This document shows positions 1 to 5,133 of a stretch of DNA of 5,133 nucleotides, in pieces. The notes beneath the pieces were generated by a model that was not told the origin of the DNA, made no database searches, and saw only the letters and a program-made list of their open reading frames with translations. Source of the DNA: Oscillospiraceae bacterium (GTDB lineage Bacteria > Bacillota > Clostridia > Oscillospirales > Oscillospiraceae); the NCBI GenBank assembly GCA_020025175.1, contig JAHHSM010000104.1:1-5133 (forward strand), read 5' to 3'. Position numbers and translations under genes: made by a program. Numbering within the stretch: position 1 is the stretch's first letter; every line of letters starts with the position of its first letter.

Positions 1-666
1 GAATTTATTGCGAATATTTCCCATGAGCTGAAGACACCAATGACAACCATCGGCGGCTATACGGATGGCATTTTGGATGGAACAATTCCGCCCGAACGTG
101 CCAATCAATATTTGCAGACAATTTCAGATGAAACCAAACGGCTAACGCGTTTGGTCCGGCGTATGTTGGAAATTTCGCGTTTGCAGTCCAGTGAAGTGAT
201 TCGGGATAAGCGGCGTTTTGATATTTGTGAAAGTATGCGATGTGCCATTATTTCAATGGAAAAGAAAATTACAGATCGGGGTTTGGATGTATCTGCGGAT
301 ATTCCGGATGAACCGGTATGGGTGCTGGGAGATCCGGATCTTATCACGCAGGTAATTTATAACTTGATTGAGAATGCTACAAAATTTGCGCCAAAAGGCT
401 CTACGTTGCAGCTGGCACTCGGGACACGAAACGGAAAGGCACTGGTGGCGATTCGCAACGAGGGGGAAACGATCCCGCCGGAAGAGCTTCCATTGCTCTT
501 TAATCGATTCCATAAGAGCGATAAATCTCGCAGCCAAGACAAGGAAGGTATGGGGTTGGGGCTTTATATTGTAAAGACGATTTTGAGCCAGCATCGAGAA
601 GAGATTCAGGTTACCTCGGAAAATGGCATCACTACTTTTGCATTCACTATTACAATGACCAAATAA
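1..666 (+). CDS. Sensor histidine kinase, C-terminal part (5' end outside window)
   Basis: This is the kinase core of a two-component sensor that autophosphorylates on histidine and passes the phosphate to a response regulator. The reading frame is open from base 1, so the sensor and membrane segments lie upstream of the window. Of 221 visible residues, the first 13 carry the H-box (NISHELKTP), with the phospho-accepting His at bases 22-24. The dimerisation helices follow to about residue 65. The HATPase domain has the N-box NLIENATKF (Asn codon at 373-375), an F-box-like segment LFNRFHKSDKSRS and the glycine-rich GMGLGLYIVKT lid. The usual DxGxG of the G1 box reads NEGETIP, so its aspartate is absent. 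I believe this is common among clostridial kinases of this type. The stop is 10 bp before the htrA-like gene, which implies co-transcription. The signal sensed cannot be told. An envelope or cell-wall stress signal is inferred only from the HtrA neighbour. Confidence 0.95.
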   Translation, partial: EFIANISHELKTPMTTIGGYTDGILDGTIPPERANQYLQTISDETKRLTRLVRRMLEISRLQSSEVIRDKRRFDICESMRCAIISMEKKITDRGLDVSADIPDEPVWVLGDPDLITQVIYNLIENATKFAPKGSTLQLALGTRNGKALVAIRNEGETIPPEELPLLFNRFHKSDKSRSQDKEGMGLGLYIVKTILSQHREEIQVTSENGITTFAFTITMTK

Positions 667-670
667 GGAG
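665..670 (+). promoter_or_regulatory. Ribosome binding site of the HtrA-like gene
   Basis: AAGGAG lies 6 nt upstream of the ATG at 677 and overlaps the TAA stop of the histidine kinase gene. This fixes the protease start and supports translation of both genes from one mRNA. No promoter is apparent in the 10 bp between the genes. Confidence 0.85.
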
Positions 671-676
671 AGTAGC

Positions 677-1990
677 ATGAGAAAGCAGAAAAAAAACTGG
701 AAGGAGCGCTATGCCAGCTATCCTGTCAATGAGCAGCAGGCTTCGTTATGGGATCAGACTATAGATCGGTTATCAGCTTCAAAAGTACAGCCCTCTGCAT
801 CTACAGTAGGTGTTTCAGCACAGGGAGCTGCGTCTAATTTGTGGATTGAAAATTTGCCAAAAGTTACACCGCGCCAGCAGCATCATAAGAAAGGTGTCTG
901 GATTTTTGCGCTTTTGGTTGCCCTTTTGTTTGGAATTGTGGGCATTTATTGGGCTGTATTTGGTTTGTCAGAAGACCGTGTGCAATTATTTGATGAGCTA
1001 TATGAAATCAGAGGGCTGTATCATAAAGTCTCAATTCCTACGATTAGTGGAACAGGGACACACCTGGCGATTCAAAAGGAGCATGGCGAAATATTGACGG
1101 CAAAAGAGGTTTTTCGGAAGGTAAATCCTGCGGTAGTCGCAGTTGTTGGTGATTATGGCGATGGATCGATATCTGTTGGTACAGGTGTGGTTTTTACCGA
1201 GGACGGTTTCTTTTTGACCAATGCGCATGTTATTCAAGGCAGTGAGCAATGCAAAATTGTGATGCCGGAGGGGAAAAGCTATGAGGCACATTTGGTCGGT
1301 TATGACACAAAGCGCGATGTGGCTGTGCTCAAAGCATTGAATGCGGAAAACCTGGCAACAGCACAATTTGGCGATTCTGATCAAATGGAAGTCGGCGACC
1401 GTGTCTATGCCATCGGTAATCCTCTCGGTATGGAGTTGCGCGGTACACTGACGGATGGTATTATTTCTGCTGTAGACCGCGATGTAGACGTGGATGGCTA
1501 TACTATGGAGCTGATTCAAACCAATGCAGCCATCAATGAAGGTAATTCCGGCGGACCCTTGATCAATGAATATGGGCAGGTTATCGGCTTGAATACCATT
1601 AAAATGAGTGCGGGTATTGGTGAAGTTGGTATAGAAGGTTTAGGATTTGCAATACCAAGCACGATGGTACAGCGATTGGGTAATCAAATTTTAGAATTTG
1701 GAGAAACGATTCCTGATACAGCCATTGGTATCACGGTAGCACCTTTGGCAGAAAATGAAGATCATTTAAAAGGTTTGTTAGTGCATAGCGTGCAGGAAGA
1801 CAGCTGTGCAGATGTGGCAGGTGTTCGAATGGGGGATGTTGTTTTAGAAGCTGACGGACATCCTACCCATACAAATGAAGATTTGCTGGATATTCGCCGG
1901 GAACATGCTCCCGGCGATGAAATGACACTGAAAATTCTGCGCGGCACAGATGAAATGGAAATTGTTCTGATATTGGATGCTGCGGAATAA
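677..1990 (+). CDS. Membrane-anchored HtrA/DegP-family serine protease (trypsin-like S1C domain plus one PDZ)
   Basis: The 437-aa product is a housekeeping or stress protease that degrades or processes misfolded proteins outside the membrane. Residues 1-72 form a polar tail with basic patches (RKQKKNWKER at the start, HHKK at 69-72). A single membrane helix follows at about 73-95. By the positive-inside rule the tail is cytoplasmic and the protease is extracytoplasmic. The trypsin-like domain spans about 142-340 with a complete triad: His184 in TNAHVIQG, Asp214 in RDVAVLKA and Ser291 in NEGNSGGPL. One PDZ domain spans about 345-433, with the peptide-binding loop GLLV at 366-369 and AGVRMGDVVL after it. 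The architecture matches Gram-positive HtrA proteases (HtrA/HtrB/YyxA), but the exact paralog is not clear. Co-transcription with a sensor kinase recalls CssRS control of htrA in Bacillus, although there the genes are not in this arrangement. The gene ends 14 bp before a strong terminator. Confidence 0.95.
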   Translation: MRKQKKNWKERYASYPVNEQQASLWDQTIDRLSASKVQPSASTVGVSAQGAASNLWIENLPKVTPRQQHHKKGVWIFALLVALLFGIVGIYWAVFGLSEDRVQLFDELYEIRGLYHKVSIPTISGTGTHLAIQKEHGEILTAKEVFRKVNPAVVAVVGDYGDGSISVGTGVVFTEDGFFLTNAHVIQGSEQCKIVMPEGKSYEAHLVGYDTKRDVAVLKALNAENLATAQFGDSDQMEVGDRVYAIGNPLGMELRGTLTDGIISAVDRDVDVDGYTMELIQTNAAINEGNSGGPLINEYGQVIGLNTIKMSAGIGEVGIEGLGFAIPSTMVQRLGNQILEFGETIPDTAIGITVAPLAENEDHLKGLLVHSVQEDSCADVAGVRMGDVVLEADGHPTHTNEDLLDIRREHAPGDEMTLKILRGTDEMEIVLILDAAE

Positions 1991-2003
1991 ATTGCATAAG
2001 AAT

Positions 2004-2040
2004 AAAAAGACCTGCAAACCCTTGGTTTGCAGGTCTTTTT
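2004..2040. terminator. Bidirectional intrinsic terminator between the converging protease and thrS genes
   Basis: GACCTGCAAACC (2009-2020) and GGTTTGCAGGTC (2024-2035) form a perfect 12-bp stem with a CTT loop. It is flanked by AAAAA (2004-2008) and TTTTT (2036-2040), which extend the pairing to 17 bp. On the plus strand it ends the kinase/protease transcript with a U-tract. On the minus strand the mirrored U-tract lies 5 nt after the thrS stop. No other feature is seen in the 55-bp gap. Confidence 0.95.
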
Positions 2041-2045
2041 GTTCA

Positions 2046-3833
2046 TTATTTCTTGGCTTTGGAATCTACAACGTCCTTCAGGAGTGCTGCAAAAGCCTCC
2101 ATGGACATTGCGCCCAAATCGCCGTCGCTGCGATGACGGGGAGAGACGGTGTTGTTTTCCATATCTCTGTCACCCACAACCACCATGTAGGGCACCTTTT
2201 CCAGCTGTGCTTCACGAATCTTCTTACCGATCTTTTCGTTGCGGTAGTCAATTTCGACGCGGAAGCCCATTGCTTGGAGTTTTTTGCATTGTTCAGCGCA
2301 GTAATCAGCGGCACGGTCGGTAACGGGCAGGAAACGAACCTGCTCCGGAGCCATCCAAGTGGGCAAAGCACCCGCATACTCTTCAATCAGGTATGCAAGA
2401 GTACGCTCATAGCAGCCCATGGAAGTGCGGTGGATGATATAAGGCAGAGCCTTTTCACCGTTCTCGTCGATATAGTACATACCAAAGCGTTCAGCCAGCA
2501 GCATGTCAATCTGAATGGTAACAATGGTGTCCTCCTTGCCGAAAACATTCTTGTACTGAATATCCAGCTTGGGACCATAGAAAGCAGCTTCGTCGATACC
2601 GACCTCGTACTCAACATGGAGATCATCCAGAATGTGTGCCATGATTTTCTGGGCGGTTTCCCACTGCTCAGCAGTACCTTCGTACTTGTTGTTGGGATTT
2701 GCAGGGTCCCATTGAGAGAAGCGGAAGGTACACTTATCGAGAAGACCAAGCGTATCCAGGCAATATTTTGCCAGATCCAGGCATCCTTTAAATTCATCCT
2801 CTAACTGATCGGGACGAATGACCAGGTGACCCTCGGAAATAGTGAACTGGCGGACGCGAATCAGACCATGCATTTCACCGCTGTCCTCGTTGCGGAACAG
2901 CGTGGAGGTTTCGTTCATACGCATGGGCAGATCACGGTAAGAACGCTGACGGTTCAGGTAAGCCTGATACTGGAACGGACAGGTCATGGGACGCAGTGCA
3001 AAGCACTCCTTCTCTTCATCGTGGGGATCACCCAGAACAAACATACCGTCCAAATAATGATCCCAGTGACCGGAAATGCGATACAAGTCGCGCTTTGCCA
3101 TCAAAGGAGTTTTGGTCAGGAGGTATCCGCGCTTCTGCTCTTCATCTTCTACCCAACGCTGCAAAAGCTGAATGGTGCGCGCACCCTTTGGCAGCAGGAT
3201 AGGCAGACCCTGACCGATATAATCCACCGTGGTGAAGTATTCCAGCTCACGGCCCAGCTTGTTATGGTCACGCTTGAGTGCTTCCGCCTGTTGGGCAAGA
3301 TAAGCGTCCAGCTCATCCTTTTTGGGGAAGGCAACGCCGTAAATGCGCTGCAGCTGCTTGCGGTTGGAGTCACCGCGCCAATAAGCTGCATTGCAAGCGG
3401 TCAGCTTGATGGCATTGCCCTTGATGCGGCCGGTGGAATCTAGATGGGGACCTGCGCACAAGTCGGTAAAATCGCCTTGCTTGTAAAAAGAAATAACAGC
3501 ATCCTCGGGCAGATCATTAATGAGTTCTACTTTATACGGCTCATCCTTCATCAGTTCCAGAGCCTCGGCACGGGGCAGCTCAAAACGCTCGATTTTATGC
3601 TTTTCCTTGCAGATCTTACGCATTTCTGCTTCAATTTTTTCCAAATCTTCTGCGGTGAAAGCCTTGTCACTGTCCAGATCGTAATAGAAGCCGGTTTCGA
3701 TGCTGGGGCCGATTGCCAGCTTCGTTTCGGGCCACAGACGCTTCACAGCCTGTGCCAGAACATGGGAACAGCTGTGCCAGTAGGTTTGGCGGTATTCGGG
3801 ATTTTCAAAAGTGTAAATATTTTCTTCGCTCAT
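2046..3833 (-). CDS. thrS: Threonyl-tRNA synthetase (TGS-less form)
   Basis: This class II synthetase activates threonine with ATP, charges tRNA-Thr in the cytoplasm and clears mischarged Ser-tRNA-Thr. The product is 595 aa, against about 640 for the E. coli enzyme. It starts almost directly in the editing domain, so the N-terminal TGS domain is absent. The editing site is intact: HSCSH (His20, His24) and CAGPH (Cys126, His130). The catalytic core at about 195-490 has motif 2 as FRNEDSGEMHG (313-323) and motif 3 around CYERTLAYL (Glu476-Arg477). The likely zinc ligands are Cys285, His336 and His468. The anticodon-binding domain fills about 495-590 (RNEKIGKKIREAQ, PYMVVVGDRD). The ATG at 3833 is chosen because AAAGGAGG sits 8 nt upstream and because a longer in-frame reading runs into the leader terminator. 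Expression is controlled by the T-box leader. The gene converges on the protease gene. Confidence 0.97.
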   Translation of the reverse strand: MSEENIYTFENPEYRQTYWHSCSHVLAQAVKRLWPETKLAIGPSIETGFYYDLDSDKAFTAEDLEKIEAEMRKICKEKHKIERFELPRAEALELMKDEPYKVELINDLPEDAVISFYKQGDFTDLCAGPHLDSTGRIKGNAIKLTACNAAYWRGDSNRKQLQRIYGVAFPKKDELDAYLAQQAEALKRDHNKLGRELEYFTTVDYIGQGLPILLPKGARTIQLLQRWVEDEEQKRGYLLTKTPLMAKRDLYRISGHWDHYLDGMFVLGDPHDEEKECFALRPMTCPFQYQAYLNRQRSYRDLPMRMNETSTLFRNEDSGEMHGLIRVRQFTISEGHLVIRPDQLEDEFKGCLDLAKYCLDTLGLLDKCTFRFSQWDPANPNNKYEGTAEQWETAQKIMAHILDDLHVEYEVGIDEAAFYGPKLDIQYKNVFGKEDTIVTIQIDMLLAERFGMYYIDENGEKALPYIIHRTSMGCYERTLAYLIEEYAGALPTWMAPEQVRFLPVTDRAADYCAEQCKKLQAMGFRVEIDYRNEKIGKKIREAQLEKVPYMVVVGDRDMENNTVSPRHRSDGDLGAMSMEAFAALLKDVVDSKAKK

Positions 3834-3841
3834 GATTCGTT

Positions 3842-3849
3842 CCTCCTTT
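3842..3849 (-). promoter_or_regulatory. Ribosome binding site of thrS
   Basis: AAAGGAGG on the minus strand is 8 nt before the ATG at 3833. It lies downstream of the leader terminator, so only transcripts that escape attenuation carry it. It decides the start codon in favour of the 595-residue protein. Confidence 0.9.
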
Positions 3850-3871
3850 AAATCTTCGGGGGAGGGAAAAT

Positions 3872-3908
3872 AAAAAGCCCCACCCCTGATGTGTTTCAGG
3901 GGTGGAGC
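3872..3908 (-). terminator. T-box leader terminator (attenuator) of thrS
   Basis: On the minus strand the arms at 3908-3896 and 3889-3877 form a 13-bp stem, GC-rich with one G-U pair. The loop is AACACA, followed by TTTTT at 3876-3872 and more T residues after one A. The 5' arm overlaps the 3' arm of the antiterminator, giving the classical switch. It ends transcription when charged tRNA-Thr is plentiful. Confidence 0.95.
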
Positions 3909-3933
3909 AATCAATACTCCACGGTTCCACCCT
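3898..3933 (-). promoter_or_regulatory. T-box antiterminator
   Basis: The conserved box AGGGTGGAACCGTGG occupies 3933-3919. AGGG (3933-3930) pairs with CCCT (3901-3898), and GTGGAG (3922-3917) pairs with CTCCAC (3907-3902). This leaves the typical 7-nt bulge TGGAACC (3929-3923). TGGA in the bulge should bind the NCCA end of uncharged tRNA, so by the usual covariation the tRNA-Thr discriminator base is predicted to be U. The 3' arm is shared with the terminator, so only one of the two structures can form. Confidence 0.95.
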
Positions 3934-4026
3934 GCTTACGGCATATGCCGTCGCTCGTGACCTCTATAACGGGAGGACCCGTCCCGGTCTACTGACCTTT
4001 CGGCGTTCGGCGGGCAGCTCCGGGAT

Positions 4027-4029
4027 GGT
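4027..4029 (-). promoter_or_regulatory. T-box specifier codon ACC
   Basis: On the minus strand ACC sits at the 3' side of the stem I internal loop, followed by A and then the TCCC arm of the lower helix. It should pair with the GGU anticodon of tRNA-Thr. A one-base shift would read GAC (Asp), but position relative to the helix and the thrS gene both favour ACC. Confidence 0.8.
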
Positions 4030-4128
4030 CAGACACCTGCGCCTGCAACAGAAAACTTGCACCAAATCGTTTTCCTCTCTGCGATGCGTTTGGCAGGGCA
4101 ATTCCCTTCACAGCATTTTCCGACTAAC

Positions 4129-4156
4129 ATTATAACACTCTAAACGAATGTGTCAA
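4129..4156 (-). promoter_or_regulatory. Sigma-A type promoter of thrS
   Basis: On the minus strand a perfect -35 TTGACA (4156-4151) is separated by 16 bp from a perfect -10 TATAAT (4134-4129). The -10 is preceded by TGT (4137-4135), an extended -10 motif. Transcription should start near 4122, giving a leader of about 290 nt. Such a strong promoter fits a gene whose output is limited by attenuation. It lies 28 bp downstream of the stop codon of the MBL-fold gene. Confidence 0.9.
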
Positions 4157-4184
4157 GTGGAAAACTTGGAAAAACGGCCGCGCA

Positions 4185-5133
4185 TCAGGGCTTACATTTG
4201 CCGCAGGGTGCATAGCCTGCATCTGCTGCCTCCATACGGTTTCCAAAGTATACACTGTTTTTCTCTGAGGGCAGGCTTTTGCAGTCCGGGCGGTGGAAAA
4301 CTTTTGAATTGATGTTGCCGATATAACCACCGTCGCTGTTTCCAATCGTAGGATTGGTTTCAATAGTGGGGTTCTTTGCAGTGGTGAATGCTACATCTGT
4401 ACCGTCGCTCGTGCAAAGGATTGTGCCCTGCAAATCAGTGCGATACAGCTTTACATCGGCATCACGCAGCCGTGAAAGTGCTTCGTCATGGGGATGACCG
4501 TATTTATTGCCGGTTTCACAGGAGATCACAGCATAGTCTGGCGCGATTTCCCGGAGGAAACGATAGGTGCTGGAACCGCCGCTGCCGTGGTGGCCAACCT
4601 TCAGGACAGTTGCGGAAATATCATATCCGGCATCAAGAATATCGGCTTCTTCTGCTGCCTCAGCATCGCCGGTGAAAAGGAAGGAAGTGTCGCCGTATTC
4701 AAGGCGCAGCACCAGGGACATGTTGTTGACTTCCTTGCTTTCCTTCACAGGGCCGACAAACTGGAAAGTGGCACCGCCAAGGGTATAGGTGCTTCCGGCT
4801 TCTGGAACAGTGACTTTCTTGCCTTGCTTGGAGAGCTGAGATTTTACGTTGGTAAAAAATTTGGAGTCATCGTTTGTGATGGAGCAGAAGAAGGTGTCCA
4901 CATCAGCATAATTGAGGGCACCTGCCAAGCCGCCCATGTGGTCTTCGTGGGCGTGGGTAGCGACGATATATTTGAGGTGGGGGACATTTTCCTGTTTCAA
5001 ATAAGCATAAATCAGATCAGAGTCGCCCACATTGCCGCCGTCGATCAGCATCGCCTCATCATCACAAATTATCAGGGCAGCATCAGCTTGACCCACATCA
5101 ATAAAATGGACTTCAAGATTGCCGTCCGCAGGG
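4185..5133 (-). CDS. ComEC/Rec2-like metallo-beta-lactamase-fold hydrolase with C-terminal Ada-like metal-binding module (5' end outside window)
   Basis: This gene encodes a predicted metal-dependent hydrolase related to the C-terminal domain of the DNA-uptake protein ComEC. Its true substrate is unknown, and nucleic acid or a phosphoester is an inference. The frame stays open to the window edge, adding LEVHFID before the classic VGQADAALI start of the domain, so the GTG at 5094-5096 is internal. Counted from the first complete visible codon (315 residues seen), the metal site has THAHEDH (His60, His62, Asp64, His65), FTGD (Asp156), GHHGS (His181-His182) and GHPHDEAL (His213, His215). After a Thr/Asn-rich linker (about 250-270), residues 271-315 hold SKVFHRPDC (His280, Cys284) and APCGKC (Cys310, Cys313). 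This layout resembles the small Ada-type metal-binding motif. No ComEC membrane channel is visible. Secretion would be expected for standalone relatives, but any signal peptide is out of view. It lies upstream of thrS on the same strand. Confidence 0.9.
   Translation of the reverse strand, partial: PADGNLEVHFIDVGQADAALIICDDEAMLIDGGNVGDSDLIYAYLKQENVPHLKYIVATHAHEDHMGGLAGALNYADVDTFFCSITNDDSKFFTNVKSQLSKQGKKVTVPEAGSTYTLGGATFQFVGPVKESKEVNNMSLVLRLEYGDTSFLFTGDAEAAEEADILDAGYDISATVLKVGHHGSGGSSTYRFLREIAPDYAVISCETGNKYGHPHDEALSRLRDADVKLYRTDLQGTILCTSDGTDVAFTTAKNPTIETNPTIGNSDGGYIGNINSKVFHRPDCKSLPSEKNSVYFGNRMEAADAGYAPCGKCKP

Larger units (their letters stand above)
3834..4122 (-). ncRNA. T-box riboswitch leader of thrS, specifier ACC (Thr)
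   Basis: This 5' untranslated leader senses uncharged tRNA-Thr and chooses between termination and read-through into thrS. In transcript order, stem I has a plausible lower helix GGGA (4106-4103) with TCCC (4025-4022). An upper helix may pair CCTGC (4097-4093) with GCAGG (4040-4036). The conserved AGAGAGG (4080-4074) precedes the distal stem GAAAAC/GTTTTC (4074-4069 with 4056-4051), whose loop carries GGTGCAA. The specifier loop reads CTGACCA, with ACC at 4029-4027 followed by a purine and then the lower helix, as in the family. ACC is a threonine codon and matches the downstream gene. Small hairpins follow, including GGTC-AGTA-GACC and ACGGC-ATAT-GCCGT (3951-3938 region), the second in the stem III position. 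The antiterminator and terminator are listed separately. The 5' end is inferred from the promoter. Confidence 0.95.

Noticed and set aside
1977..2804. A 275-codon plus-strand open frame antisense to thrS, and similar long plus-strand frames at 2826-3443 and 3444-3851.
   Set aside because: They are antisense shadows of the well-supported thrS gene. They show no recognisable domains or ribosome binding sites, and the first runs through the terminator hairpin.
3834..3914. A 27-residue N-terminal extension of ThrRS starting at a TTG at 3914.
   Set aside because: It has no ribosome binding site, its codons run through the T-box antiterminator and terminator, and a strong AAAGGAGG with ATG lies at 3833 where the family similarity begins.
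3938..3951. Palindrome ACGGCATATGCCGT as a protein-binding operator.
   Set aside because: It lies in the transcribed leader at the stem III position of the T-box, which explains the symmetry as an RNA hairpin.
3902..4135. A 77-codon plus-strand open frame across the leader region.
   Set aside because: It is opposite the T-box leader, whose conserved structures explain the sequence. The peptide is low in recognisable features and has no ribosome binding site.
4170..4187. A possible terminator after the MBL-fold gene (CGGCCG followed by TTTTT on the minus strand).
   Set aside because: No stem longer than about four clean base pairs can be drawn next to the T-run, so it is too weak to call. 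Read-through from this gene would in any case meet the T-box terminator.
5094..5096. GTG as the start of the MBL-fold protein.
   Set aside because: The frame continues upstream to the window edge and encodes LEVHFID, the expected first strand of this domain, so the GTG is an internal Val codon.

Overview
This window looks like core chromosome from a Gram-positive Firmicute of the class Clostridia, probably an Oscillospiraceae/Ruminococcaceae-type gut anaerobe. The evidence is a tRNA-dependent T-box leader in front of thrS, strong AGGAGG-type ribosome binding sites, a clostridial style of histidine kinase, and a single-pass membrane HtrA protease with a cytoplasmic N-terminal tail. The genus cannot be fixed from the sequence alone. 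There is no mobile element, CRISPR array, rRNA or tRNA gene.

Layout. (1) 1-666, plus strand: the C-terminal part of a sensor histidine kinase, cut by the window edge just before its phospho-accepting histidine. (2) 677-1990, plus strand: a complete HtrA/DegP-like serine protease, 10 bp behind the kinase and with its ribosome binding site touching the kinase stop codon, so the two form an operon. (3) 2004-2040: a nearly perfect hairpin flanked by an A-tract and a T-tract, serving as a shared bidirectional terminator for the converging genes. (4) 2046-3833, minus strand: threonyl-tRNA synthetase, 595 aa, lacking the usual N-terminal TGS domain. (5) 3834 to about 4122, minus strand: a full T-box riboswitch leader with a threonine ACC specifier, a canonical antiterminator and a competing terminator. 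It is driven by a near-ideal sigma-A promoter at 4129-4156. (6) 4185-5133, minus strand: a 5'-truncated metallo-beta-lactamase-fold hydrolase of the ComEC C-terminal type, ending in a small cysteine/histidine module like the Ada metal-binding motif.

How the parts work together. The kinase and HtrA probably form an envelope-stress or cell-surface signalling unit, with a response regulator gene likely upstream of the window. The thrS unit is self-contained: when uncharged tRNA-Thr accumulates, it should bind the leader, stabilise the antiterminator and let transcription reach the synthetase gene. The MBL-fold gene lies upstream of thrS on the same strand, but thrS has its own promoter, so any functional link between them is unproven.

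I see no strong candidate for a wholly undescribed system. The points most worth a second look are the TGS-less ThrRS under T-box control, the MBL plus Ada-like module protein, and the long cytoplasmic tail of the kinase-linked HtrA.
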